Shown: positions 34,218-45,156, numbered from the stretch's first letter. The stretch: DNA of 64,000 nucleotides from Halictus rubicundus (GCF_050948215.1 NC_135149.1:6677001-6741000), one strand, 5' to 3'. The notes: a model not told the origin generated them from the letters alone. Made by a program: numbers and translations.

Positions 34218-35043
34218 CGTTCTCCTGACCGCCTATCATTTAATATATCGCTGACTACGAACGGCGTCTTCTTCCTTTTTCTATTCACGACCACCGAATG
34301 TCGCAATTCTCACCCATTTTTCCAAAAGCCTTTCAGTCAACGCTTCGAATGACACGCGAATCAAATTCGCACAAGTTTCATCTATTTTATTACACTATAT
34401 TCTTTTGATTACACTATTCATTACACTATAATCTAGTCAATTTCAGAATTAATGAATTTACCGGCATTAATTTTATGGCAATCATTTTTACGTTTTCATT
34501 GTGAGTAAGTCTGTAGAGCATAATTCAGTGTGTTATGAAATGCTCTCTACAAACGCAGTTCGACATTTCGTCATTAATTTATTAACTGCAATGAAATTCA
34601 ATGTAACCAAAAATACTAATTATTTTTTAATTCCTCATTTGTGTAGGTTTAGCAATGAATTTTCGTCTGAATTACAAACACTTTCTCGGATGATGATAAT
34701 TATGTAGGTTGTAACATTTTCTGTTTATAGTAAATAATGTTCATCATCAATGTGTAGAATGGTATAAGAAACAATTTATCATTTGTGTAAGCTGGCCAAT
34801 AAATTTTTCTATAAACCCAAGACAGACTTGTACCTGGCATGATTGTATTGGTGGTAATTATTGTATTGGTGTATTGGTGGTAATATTTCTCTTCAATGTG
34901 TAAGATGGTCATAATCAGATATTTCAAGATTTCTAATATAATAACCGAGTAACTGAACAGAAACACTGAACAGAAAAAGGAAATGAAGTTTACAACGAAA
35001 GGATGTATGCGCCAAGTAACTGGACACGGAACATTAATCAATA
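34218..35043. other. AT-rich non-coding
   Basis: No gene recognised. A small duplication (tgtattggtggtaat twice) lies at about 34845-34885. Confidence 0.45.
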
Positions 35044-35232
35044 GACTGCGGATCTTTATTGCAAAATAAAAAGTTATCAAGTAAATTGTAGGTAACAGAA
35101 ATTAAATAAAAATGTATTCCTTCTTTTGGTAGTTTTAATAAGTCGAGAACAATGTAATTTCATTCTTAAATTTGTTTAATGTATTCACAGTTTTCTCAGC
35201 TATTTATTTTTCTGATAAATGCATAAAAAATC
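35044..35232. mobile_element. GACTGCGG MITE, copy
   Basis: TA at 35042-35043 and 35233-35234 brackets 189 bp starting GACTGCGGATCTTTATTGCA and ending gataaatgcataaaaaatc. It is the closest structural match to the 38249 and 52689 copies. Confidence 0.75.
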
Positions 35233-35720
35233 TATTAATTGATAAGAGGTTATAAAACTTCTTGGTAATCGTCCTGGTATCTTCCTAGTAACACGAGTCG
35301 CGCGAGGAACGCTATACGTAGTTTTCCAAGGTAAGAACGTCGAAAGCAGAACATCGGGCAGTAAGATGAAACACGCGTCCTTTAGTGGACCGTGAACGAA
35401 AATCCAAACAAGATTACTCGAAATAAAGCAGCACCGAAGCCCGTTGCCCGCTAGCTGGCGGTTGTGCCACAGAATTATTTGCGAAGAGCAATTTCGACCC
35501 GGTTTCCAATCAAGACACACACCACGATGAACTCAAACAGAACGTTATCAAACGAGACGGTACCTTGAGCACCGACTGGCAGGTACCACGGAACCATTTT
35601 TGCCTGATAAAATCCAGGGTTGTAATGAAATTCTAGGGGAGCTCCGTCGTCTGCACGGATTAACATTGCAACGCAGATCGAAATAAAAATTGACCTGACC
35701 GAGACGCGTCGAATATTATA
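35233..35720. other. GC-richer non-coding patch
   Basis: About 35270-35700 is GC-richer with overlapping minus-strand frames (35200-35520, 35475-35666). No recognisable protein. Confidence 0.4.
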
Positions 35721-37407
35721 CAGTACGTCTCACGGGCTCTGTCCACTTGAATATCTTGGTTGTTTCAAACAATACGAAAAAATGTTACGTACAAAAGTTG
35801 TAGGGTTTAAGAAACTACATAATATGGTATAAATGATATTCTTGCAAGTGAAGGCGTAGAGAAAATATAGAGGTCACCTTTGTTTTTTTCAAATGCGATG
35901 TCCAATTTTTTATGCTCGATCTCGATAGATTGACGTATTCTGAGTATAAAAGTACTAAAGCGTATTTGTCCTAAAACTTACCGTTGATGAGATATTTGAC
36001 TGTTTTCATTCTATTACTTTCATTATGGAACGTATTCAAGGATATGCTCACTACGTCAAATATAAACATTGGTAGGTTTTCGACGTCTCTCAGTGTCAGT
36101 CAGTTTCACAGTTAGTGAACATAAGATAGTCAATATGAAATTTTCATTCGAAGAACAATTAGAGATGCTTCTAATTTACGGAGAAAGTAAGAGAAACACA
36201 ATTGTGGCTCGAAATTTGTACGGTGTAAGATATGTAAACCGCATATGCCCTTCACACACGATTTTTGAAAGATTGTGTAAAAAATTAAAAGAAACTAGAA
36301 GTCTCGCTGTTCGTAAGACGAATCGTGAAAAGCCTGTATGTAGTGATGAAGATAATGAAATTAATGTTGTTGCAATGGTACATCACAATCCTCATATCAG
36401 TGTACGTCAGATTCAGCGCGAATCACCAGAAATTACATGACATGGATTATGTAAATCGTGTTAGATTTTGTGGATGGGATCAAGAGCAGCTACAAATCAA
36501 TCCACTTTTTTTCTCTTCGATACTACTTACCGATGAGGCTACTTTTACCAACACTGGGCGTGTTAATTTACATAACACGCATTACTGGTCAGTACAAAAT
36601 CCTCACTGGCTATGAGAAATTGATCATCAAAGACGCTGATTCATTAATCTGTGGTGTGCAATCATAGGGCAACAAATAATTGAGCCTTATTTCATTGACG
36701 GCACTTTTAGTGGTCAAAAATATGATACGTTCTTAAGAAGTACATTGCCAAATTGATTAGGAAACGTACCATTAAACGTTCATCAGACAATGTGGTATCA
36801 TCACGATTGATGTTCAACACACTACGCTTGAAGGGTGAGATGTATACTCAATGAAATATTCCCAAATCGATGGATAGGACGCGGTGGCACTATTTGCTGG
36901 CCAGCACGAAGTCCAGATTTAACACCCCCAGATTTTTTCTTGTGGGGACATTGAAAAATATTGTGTATGAAGATGCACCAACAACTCCGGAAGATATGAA
37001 GCAACGAATTATCGCAGCGTGTGCTACAATAGACGCTCCAAAAATAAGACGTGTAAGAGACGCAACAGTTCAAAGACTACAACGTTGCATCGCTGCAGAT
37101 GGCCGACATTTCGAACATTCTTCATGAAAACAGTCAAATATCTCAGCAACGGTAAGTTTTAGGACAAATACACTTTAGCACTTTTATACTCAGAATACGC
37201 CAATCTATCGAAATCGAGGATAAAAAATTGTAGATTCCATTTAAAAAAACAAAGGTGACCTCTATATCTTCTTTACGCCTCCACTTGCAAGACTATCATT
37301 TATACCATATTATGTACTTTCTTAAACCCTACAACTTCTGTAACATTTTCTCATATTGTTTGAAATAACCAAGATATTCAAGTAGACAGAGCTCGTGGGA
37401 TACACTG
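35721..37407 (+). mobile_element. Tc3-like DDE transposon with long inverted repeats
   Basis: TA at 35719-35720 and 37408-37409 brackets 1,687 bp. Ends are CAGTACGTCTCACGGGCTCT and, from the right, CAGTGTATCCCACGAGCTCT. Inverted homology continues for roughly 250 bp (for example CTTGAATATCTTGGTTGTTT against its inverse near 37367, and an aaggtgacctcTaTAT block). A degenerate transposase gene lies between the arms. This is the full-length but dead member of a family with a deleted relative at 42783. Confidence 0.9.
36135..37127 (+). pseudogene. Tc3-like (IS630/Tc1 superfamily) transposase, degenerate
   Basis: It starts MKFSFEEQLEMLLIYGESKR (HTH region), then RTNREKP, HHNPHISVRQIQRESPEIT and a stop at 36438-36440. 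About 40 residues are then missing before HDMDYVNRVRFCGWDQEQLQ in another frame, leading to LLTDEATFTNTGRVNLHNTH and YWSVQNPHWL, with the first catalytic Asp in TDEATF. Further frames and stops separate EPYFIDGTFSGQKYDTF, a MWYHHD motif with the second Asp, and WPARSPDLTPPDFFLWG with the third. The last frame ends TTPEDMKQRI and CIAADGRHFEHSS-TGA. The motif order matches full-length Tc3-like transposases common in ants. It carries a deletion, frameshifts and stops. Confidence 0.85.
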
Positions 37408-37409
37408 TA

Positions 37410-37962
37410 TGTATATCGCCATCCGCGAGTTCATGGAGCTCGATCGTTCAACAAGGGCCTTGAAAGTTTTAGGATTAAATGTTCTTCGAATTAGACTTTC
37501 GTTCTGTTGCGGCATAACCGTGTTACAGTTATTGAATTTCTCGAACTTGCAATCATGTTAGTGTCTCGACTATATTTGGCGGGATTTCGGTGAAGTTGTA
37601 ACGTTTCATCTCTGCAGTCAAACTGTTAGCAGAAGTTTCCAGAGTTTCTTGATAAAACATATTAGGTTCCGGATGAATTAAAACTTTGACTGATCTGGTT
37701 TGTTGTTTAAAGTTTCGTTGTGTTTGTGGTAACATTGTAGTTAAACGTTTAATGTGATTGAAAATAGTTGAGCCCAGAATAAAATCGAATTTGATTTGTT
37801 CAGTCGCGAACCATTTGAAATGTAAGACAGTTTAAATACTTAAAATATCTTCAATCGATATCTTGAAAATAGCATTGTTTAGTGAAGAAATATTTACACA
37901 AAATAGAGTAGTCAAATTATTTTATTCAAGACTAATTACTATATCTGTAATTATAATACATA
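37410..37962. other. AT-rich non-coding
   Basis: No gene recognised; one 60-codon minus frame (37553-37735) without motifs. Confidence 0.45.
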
Positions 37963-38164
37963 GAGTAAGGGACCCAATTACTGTGGGGGTACCGATTACT
38001 ATGCCTATATTAATTATACTTATGTTTAAAGCATAATGTATATTAAAAAAGAGATATTACTTTTTCCTCATTAAAATTTTTTAATATTCATCACGCTCTA
38101 AAAATAAGTGTAATTAATATAGGTACAGTAATTGACACTCCCACAGTAATTGGGTCCCTTACCC
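37963..38164. mobile_element. GGGTAAGG MITE, copy 3
   Basis: TA at 37961-37962 and 38165-38166 brackets 202 bp with ends GAGTAAGGGACCCAATTACT and the inverse at the right (gtaattgggtcccttaccc). Confidence 0.85.
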
Positions 38165-38248
38165 TATACTTATTCATTAATCCTATGAAAGGAGAATTTA
38201 TATAACATGTATCTAAAATGTACTGTTTAGTGTCTATAGTTATTAGTA

Positions 38249-38445
38249 GACTGCGGATCTTTATGCAAAATAAAAAATATTTGCATTGATTGCAAGATAC
38301 AGGAGCGTAATAAAAATTTCTTTGTCCGTTTAATTATTTTATTAACCTAAAACCAATACGCTGATATCCTTAAATCTTTTTAATATGTCCACTGCTTTAA
38401 ATTATGCTTACCCATTTTTGTCATAAATGCATAAAATCCTCAATC
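38249..38445 (+). mobile_element. GACTGCGG MITE, best-preserved copy
   Basis: TA at 38247-38248 and 38446-38447 brackets 197 bp with ends GACTGCGGATCTTTATGCAA and, from the right, GATTGAGGATTTTATGCATT. The middle is shared with 52689: ATTGATTGCAAGAtaCAGGAG-type and CTTAAATCTTTTTAATATG blocks. Confidence 0.8.
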
Positions 38446-40050
38446 TAGTTATTAGACAATAAAATCGTGAGGAATATTTATGAAATACCTAAGGTACATT
38501 CTTATGCGTATTTTCAGTCACAATTTTTAACTACCGTATAATTATTTCCAAAAATGATTTGCTTTGGCTTACTACAAAAATTTTTTGCTGCACAAATGGT
38601 TTAATTTGGCTTATTACATTTTTCAGAGTCACGCACATTAAGAATTTAATGGTAAAACAAACAAAAAACATGTTTATCAGTAATGAGAACGCTAATCTGG
38701 TCTGAACCATGTGATGTTAGTAAATAAAAAGTCTTATACCGAAGGTTATTTGAATGTCATATTGTTAATTGTGATTTATTTGTTGAAAATATCACGAACA
38801 ATTTTACAGCAAATAAATTCACAATTTGAAACAGATTACTTCGGAAACGTGCAAGCAGGTATCTGTCGAAACGTGTTTATCGAAATTTTGGGAAATTGTT
38901 TCCTAGCAATATTTAATTAATTTAATTTTAATGTGATTAAAGATTATAATGAAAATCATTTCGTATGATAACAATGGAAATTAAATTAATCGTAGATTTC
39001 GATTGATTATGTTTCATCGATGTTTGGCCCGTTATTTTTTATAATTAATTCAATCTGTAGACGGAATAAATTTCGTTATTTGCAATTAAATTAAATGTAG
39101 TTCTCTTATTACTACCGGAATTATGTTCATTCATTTGCATTCACGTTTTCATTTCCACTTATTTGCACAAAAAACATCATGCAGTAAAACACTAACTAGA
39201 AACACGTATTGTTAATGACATTATTATTTCCCATCTGAGGTTTCCGTCCACAAAACACTAGCATTAATTATAGCATGAGCAAGCTAATAGCTGCAAAATA
39301 CGTAACTATTTATTTTCTCATTTGTTCCATAATTTACACAGCTTAATTATAGCTTTGTGGAGAATGCGACGAAATGAAAAAAACTCCTTATTATTTCAGT
39401 TTAGTAGAAAACGAAATTACTCGAACAAAACCAGATAGCTATAAATAAATTATGATTGCTTGTGCAGCGTACGTTTTTCACAAGCCAGTGCACACAATCT
39501 GAAACTACGTACAGAGATTAATTTTATCATTTATCATCAATTTTTTATTGAAAAAGGTTTAAATTATGAATTTTTCTTATGTATTAGTCTAGACATGTTT
39601 TTTTTTAAGTAGGAAAGAGTAATTTCTGTTCAATACTTCTCTAGAAACTGTTAATTATTACTGTTGTGATTTTCATAGTATTCATTAAAAAAATGTATGA
39701 ACTGTATGATATTATATTGTTAAATGAAACTAGTACACAATATTTTAGCTTTTTCATTTATTTGATGGAAACGTTTTTAATAAAAGTTCCGAAAAATGTT
39801 ATTTTCATAGAGTTTTTATTACATAAATTCTGAAATGTTTGTTCGATACGACAATTGTTGAAGTAGTTCCTAAGTTAAAAATGTTTAAAAAATTACAAAA
39901 ATAAAAATTTGAAAATTGTTAAATTAAACTTTAACATGAAAATATAACTTACTTAGATCTACAAAAGGCATATTTTAAATTTCCATTATAGATAAAGATA
40001 AAAAATGTAAAAATCGTGACCTTCAAATTTTTCTTTGATCTTCCGAAGAA
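38446..40050. other. AT-rich non-coding
   Basis: 1.6 kb of AT-rich DNA; no gene, repeat end or inverted repeat recognised. Confidence 0.5.
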
Positions 40051-40221
40051 TAAAGTCTTCACTCGATATATGTCCCAAATATCTAGCCAATAAAAGTTCC
40101 AGAACTATTCCCACTGCCACGGGGTATTCGGCAGTGTATCAAAGAATAGTACAATCTTCAAGCCGATATACATATGTCTCTGGGTAGACCCGTGTTGTGG
40201 ACAAATATCGAGTAAACATTG
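40051..40221. mobile_element. short copy of the 8.8-kb element family
   Basis: The left end (AAGTCTTCACTCGATATATG) and right end (acaaatatcgagtaaacattg) are inverted. The middle shares GGCAGTGTATCAAAGAATAG and GGGTAGACCCGTGTTGT with 8812 and 48300. This copy has no hexamer array. Confidence 0.75.
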
Positions 40222-40876
40222 CAGTTCGATTTTCTACAACTTTTGTTATTAGTTTTTTAATTGTGTCTACTTAACACATTGCATACCAGCGATTATTTCA
40301 TTATTTCTAAAGGTCCATGGCTACTTTTCAATGGATCCTTCAACAGGAACAGCTATTTCAATTCTGAACCCCCAAGTCATCCTCAATAACATCATCTAGT
40401 ACTTTAATTTGAAATTCTAATGTAACAGAAGATTTCTAAGCTTTCTTTTAGCATAGCAAAATTATTAAAAATCCTATTTTCTGGGTAGGATAACTCCGGG
40501 AGAGATGCACCACATTTTGTTTCCTGTTTATAAAAATTTTATTGAAAATACTTGAAAGTATAGGTAGGCATAGCTTAATTATTTATTTAAATCTCTAATA
40601 ATATATAAAGTTAAATGAGTCAAGCTTTTATTGTAGTGAATTCATATGCTGTTTAAAAAAGTTCGAAAAAGTGCATCTCTCCCTAGGGCCTGGGGTTAGA
40701 TGCACTCCTGATTGGGAATAGACGCACTCCTTCCGTTTATTCCTTCTTCTCCCTACTTGTATTCTTTTTTTTTCTCTACCACATATTACACAAAGAAGAA
40801 TACATAGTAGATGTTTCATGGAGCCATTTACGGCTTGAAAAATCGTAAAAGAGAAACCATTGTCACTTATATTTAA
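40222..40876. other. non-coding
   Basis: AT-rich; a 93-codon minus-strand frame (40628-40909) has no recognisable motif and runs into the palindromic element. Confidence 0.45.
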
Positions 40877-41819
40877 GGGGGCCGGCAGGCATTTGGCCTT
40901 GACTGTCACGCTATGTTACGCTTGCCTTTTTTCTAGACATTTTACGTCTTAAATAAGTAAATAATCAATTAAAAATGCATACCACCGTGTTTGTACATGT
41001 CTTTGCTACGTCTGTACAGAGCCTTTTTTTCGATACGAACACTAAATCTCTCGAAATTAAGAGAATCTCACTGCGGCAGCCATCTTGTGACGTCATACTT
41101 GCTTCAGAAAGCGAGTTTTCTGCCGAATATTACAAATTACTCCACGATGAGGTAGAAATTCGCAATTTGGGCTCTGTACGGACGTAGATTGGACTTTTAG
41201 GAAACACAAGTGACCACTTTTAAACTGCTCATTGCAATATTGAAGCGTCAATTTGTCAAGATTTTGACCCTTGCAAGTTCATATACGTATATTGCAGAGA
41301 GATTCTCTTAATTTCGAGAGATTTAGTGTTCGTATAGAAAAAAAGGCTCTGGACGGACGTAGCAAAGACATGTACAAACACGGTGGTATGCATTTTTAAT
41401 TGATTACTTACTTATTTAACCGTTTGACTGCTACGCGGCGCAAAAGCGCTGCGTTCATTTGTCTCGAAAACCGCGACGCAGCGCTTTTCCGCTGCGAGTT
41501 TCAGATCAATAAACTTTAAGTTATCTTTTTATAAATTTTAATTTTCAAAGAAAAAATCAATTTAATGTTTATTTTTTCTTATTCACAATCACAATTAATA
41601 TTGTTTCTTTATAATACGAAAAGAATTATTAAAATTGATTGATATTTGTCTAAATGAGAGTGTTTTATTTGACAACATCAAGTCAAAATATGTCCCGCAG
41701 TTTTCGTGCGTTCTTGCAAGAATTGCTTAGCAGTCAAACGTTTAAGACGTAAAATGTCTAGAAAAAAAGGCACAGCGTAACATAGCATGACAGTCAAGGC
41801 CAAATGCCTGCCGGCCCCC
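40877..41819. mobile_element. TTAA palindromic element interrupted by a second TTAA element
   Basis: TTAA at 40873-40876 and 41820-41823. The ends GGGGGCCGGCAGGCATTTGG are identical on both sides, and inverted homology runs about 190 bp or more (for example GTACATGTCTTTGCTACGTC near 40995 and its inverse near 41362). The right arm is split by the 322-bp element at 41420. Without it the element is about 617 bp. No transposase. The target site and the G-rich ends group it with 46043-46561. Confidence 0.9.
41420..41741. mobile_element. nested TTAA element (piggyBac-like)
   Basis: TTAA at 41416-41419 and 41742-41745 brackets 322 bp with ends CCGTTTGACTGCT and, from the right, ACGTTTGACTGCT. The uninterrupted left arm of the host palindrome shows the empty site (inverse of acgtcTTAAataagt). 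Just inside the left end is a G/C-rich stem made of CGCGGCGCAAAAGCGCTGCG and CGCAGCGCTTTTCCGCTGCG. Confidence 0.9.
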
Positions 41820-41823
41820 TTAA

Positions 41824-42782
41824 GTCGATACTGATAGTTAAAACCATAGAAGAAGGTAATAACATATGTACTGACCTCTTATAAAAATATTTCATCAAAA
41901 TATTCTTACACGTAAATAATATAATTACCCTAAGTGTTAATTTTGACCGCGATGGTACATGTCCGGACAGAGTCGACAGGATTGAATATACGAAACCTAT
42001 AAATAAGCAAGCTGTCTGATAATTTTGTCCAGCACAATAACTGTTTATTCCGAGGCCCGCATTAAACACTTAATCCGAAGGGAGCGCGTTACGGTCGACC
42101 GGTATTGAACGAAACGGCACACTAGTCGGCTTATTCGGGGCTACGAAACGGCATAATGACGGTTGGAAACTTGTTCGCGAGACGCTAGAGCAATTTCCGA
42201 GCGAAGAGAGGACTCCTCGTCCCGAGTGGAAGCTTTCGAACAGTTCGTGGCCGGAAGAAATAAGTTGGCGTGCCAGCCAAATCGCGCCGCGAATGCATAA
42301 CGATCACCGTGCGTCCCATTGTGCAAGCTAGAGAATCCATTCGTGGGGTCCTATTGTGGCGCAGTCAGCTTCCTCCGGGACCCGGTGTCCCTTCCTGCGA
42401 GGTGTTACCGTGCTCCTGGAAATAGCCTGGCGCCGCTAACGCGTTCCGGAGTCGTAAAGACACCTGCAACGGAGCGGACCGTGCGAGAGAAAGTATTTAT
42501 GTGGCGTCGACGCGAGAACCGGTAGACCCGAGCCCGTTTTTTGACGTCGCGTCATCGTCCTCGTCTCCTAAACACACCACTTTTCGTCCCAGTGTAATTA
42601 ATGAGGCTCGTTCGATGCGAATCTGGCCGGTTCTGGTCTGTTTACTTCCACTCCGAGTACACCTAAAGCTACGGACTATCTTTCGGGATCGCTTGCAAGT
42701 TTACAACCCCTTTTTTCCTGCAATGCAGCTCGGCGTTCGAGAAGCTGGGCGATTTTGGAAGGTGGTGAAAATGTGTGCAATA
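41824..42782. other. GC-richer non-coding region
   Basis: About 42050-42760 is GC-rich and carries overlapping frames on both strands (42319-42525, 42501-42890). No recognisable protein. It contains the second copy of the 34152 block at 42249-42310. A regulatory island is the likeliest reading. Confidence 0.45.
42249..42310. other. second copy of the 34152 non-coding block
   Basis: Twenty-two bases are identical to 34152-34173, then a shared GCCAAATCGC five bases on and an ATGC..AACGAT tail. Direct orientation relative to the first copy. Confidence 0.6.
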
Positions 42783-43782
42783 CAGGGTATTTCACCTAAC
42801 TTGACCACCTTAAATATATCGCTTATTTTGTATGATAGAAAAAAATGTCAGGAGAAGAAAATATTCTGTTCGAAGGCGCCAATTTGGTGATGGGCCGAAT
42901 TTTTTCTCGAGGTCATTTTTTTTAGAGATTTCAAGGTGATCGTATATTTTTTTTAAATAGGACTGCATATTTTCACTACAATAGTCTTATAGCTTATAAA
43001 GAAACGAATCCAACGAGGTGCAATATGTTGACCTTCACGTGACCTTCAGCGAGGAAATTATAAAACGTTTGTCAATAACTTCAGTACTCGTTCGGGGACG
43101 GTAAACGAAGGAATTTCATTGAAACAGTGTACTGTGTCCCTGGTGCTTGTAAACAGACATTCGTATTCTCCTTTCATTGGTTGAAGTATGTTTACAAGCA
43201 TTATTATCAAAGCGATAATCTTAGCAGAAGATTATGGTCCACCGAGTTATTGGTCCATTCCTTATCGAAGGAACATTAAATGGTCGAAACTATGTAGGTT
43301 TTTTAACAGATGAATTATCCACATTGCTAGAAGACGTTCCGTTACAATATCGGTCAAGGATGCGGTTTCAGCATGGCGGCTGTCCAGCTCATAATGCACT
43401 CGTCGCACGCAATGATTAGACAGAATTTTGGCCATTTGAATTTGTTGGCCAGCTCGATCGCGGGATCTTACGCCACTTGATTTCTTTCTGTGGGGACATC
43501 GAAAAAGTAAAGTTTACTGTATTTCCGACAGTGAAAGTCAACATATTGCACCTCGTTGGATTCGTTTCTTTATAAGCTATAAGACTGTTGTAGTGGAAAT
43601 ATGCAGTCCCATTTAAAAAAAAGTACGATGACCTTGAAATTGCGAAAAAATGACCTTGAGAAAAAATTCGGCCCATCACCGTATTGGCGTCTTCGACCAG
43701 AATATTTTCTTCCCCTGACATTTTTTCTATGATACAAAATATGCGATATATTTAAGGTGGTCAAGTTATGTGAAATACCCTG
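42783..43782 (+). mobile_element. deleted relative of the Tc3-like transposon
   Basis: TA at 42781-42782 and 43783-43784 brackets exactly 1,000 bp with ends CAGGGTATTTCACCTAACTT and CAGGGTATTTCACATAACTT (from the right). Inverted arms of about 250 bp are clear (ATTTTTTCTCGAGGTCATTT-type and GATGGGCCGAATTTTTTCTC matched inversely near 43655). The core carries a transposase scrap. The ends differ from 35721, so it is a separate family. Confidence 0.85.
43231..43500 (+). pseudogene. Tc3-like transposase fragment
   Basis: The frame from about 43234 reads VIGPFLIEGTLNGRNYVGFL, then DVPLQYRSRMRFQHGGCPAH (the residue after QH is Gly where the second catalytic Asp would be expected) and stops at 43417-43419. 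A worn continuation resembles the WPARSPDLTP.DFFLWGH segment with frameshifts. The HTH region and first catalytic motif are missing. Confidence 0.75.
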
Positions 43783-44082
43783 TATAAGGGGGTACGATTT
43801 TAATTTGACTTTGTGTTTAGACTTTCTTGAAAAATGGGTCAAACTTTTTCCGTTACAATCGGTGACCAATTATTAGAATCACAGTTCATGCATTTATGAC
43901 GGAATTGAATGTATCAAACTTAAAATAGTAGGGTCACTGTGATAATGTTGCGAAATATGGCAGATACATGTGATTTGGTACGTTCTAATAGAACTTTGTA
44001 TTTAAACTTTATTGAAAAGTGGGTCAAACTTTTTTGTTGTAGTCAGCGATCAAATTATTCGACCCACAGTTTAAACATTTAA

Positions 44083-44933
44083 GAGGGGACATACACCTAG
44101 GAGCATAGTCGTCAGATGAAGACTTGTTCCCCCACTCTATTTTTCCTTCTACCGCGCTATTCACCCCACGCTTCCGCCACGGACTGGTCACGTGACGCGT
44201 TTCGTCTCTGTCGTGCATATGTCACAATGTCTCGTGACTAGCCCGGCACTGGCAGAGAGAGGGTAACTTATTCCTCTCAATTCGTACTTCCACCCCTCAT
44301 CTGGCAACTATGCCTAGGATGTCGAAAAGTGAGCTTGATTTTGAGAATTTTTTGTTATTTCAACAAATAGTTTTATTAAAAATATTTTTGGTACCTAAGT
44401 TGTGTCACACTTTTATCTACAAAGTACTAAATTATCGTTAAAAAATATCCAATAGAAGTGGGGTGTCCATGTTTATGAGACGGTTTTTCAAAACGGTAAC
44501 CATCGTATCCCAAAAACTACTGGACCAATTTCTATGAAATTTTTAACAAGCATACTTGACACAATTATCTAGTGTTTGTCATAGAATTTTTTTTTCATAA
44601 ATAAAATACTATCATAATTTTCGCATTAAAAATCAATTTTTTATGTTCAAATGTCCGTCATTTTGTGAAAAATGGGGAAAACCGAAATCTGCTATGACAG
44701 GAACTCGCTTTTTTGTCTACTTTAAGGAGAATTTTTCCTTCTTTGATTCGGATAAAAAATAACGGAGGTACAATGGTTACCGCAAATTCTGTCCTTGAGG
44801 AACCGTCGTATTTTGTAGAGAAACGTGTGACACAACTTATGCACTAATTGTTTTTTTAATATAACTGTTTGGTGAAGTAAAAAAATTCTCAAATTCGAGC
44901 TTATTTTTCGACCTCCTAGGTGTATATCCCCCC
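44083..44933. mobile_element. TTAA-type element in the tandem array, itself carrying a MITE
   Basis: Ends are GAGGGGACATACACCTAGGA and, from the right, GGGGGGATATACACCTAGGA. TTAA lies on the left (44079-44082) and TTAT on the right (44934-44937). Inside, GTCGAAAAGTGAGCTTG near 44320 and GTGTCACAC near 44403 are matched inversely at about 44900 and 44830. Without the nested 211 bp, the element is about 640 bp and largely palindromic. Confidence 0.75.
44103..44313 (-). mobile_element. GCATAG-type MITE nested in the TTAA element
   Basis: Ends GCATAGTCGTCAGATGA and, from the right, GCATAGTTGCCAGATGA. It is flanked on both sides by CTAGGA (44097-44102, 44314-44319), a 6-bp apparent duplication. 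The sister copy with an expanded CT tract is at 20661-20868. Confidence 0.75.
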
Positions 44934-45130
44934 TTATGACAGAATTGATTATATGAAACTTAAAATAGTAAGGAGATTGTGAAAATGTGCGAAATATGGC
45001 AGATACATGTGATTTAGTACGTTCTAATTGAACTTTGAGTTTAGAGTTTTTTGAAAAAGGGAATTAATTTTTTGGCCAATTATTAGTGCCAAACTTAAAA
45101 TAGTATGGGAATTAAGAGAATTTTAGAATT

Positions 45131-45156
45131 GGTTCGGATAATCGAGGTTCTACTTA
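45131..45156. mobile_element. single pogo-like terminal repeat
   Basis: GGTTCGGATAATCGAGGTTC then tact is the inverse of the pogo/Tigger-like end seen at 56274. No partner end was found nearby, so it is a stranded right end. Confidence 0.5.

Larger units (their letters stand above)
43797..45090. repeat. tandem repeat of about 185 bp units, split by a TTAA element
   Basis: Units share TTATGAC(G/A)GAATTGA, AAACTTAAAATAGTA.GG, GCGAAATATGGCAGATACAT, GTGATTT(G/A)GTACGTTCTAAT and TTGAAAA.(T)GGGTCAAACTTTTT. A partial unit occupies 43797-43897 and a full unit about 43898-44080. After the insertion (44083-44933) another unit runs 44934 to about 45090. Function unknown; it may be a small satellite remnant. 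Confidence 0.75.

Noticed and set aside
40975..41187. 70-codon frame in the palindromic TTAA element
   Set aside because: It lies largely within the inverted arm, whose mirrored copy does not preserve it, and has no transposase motif.
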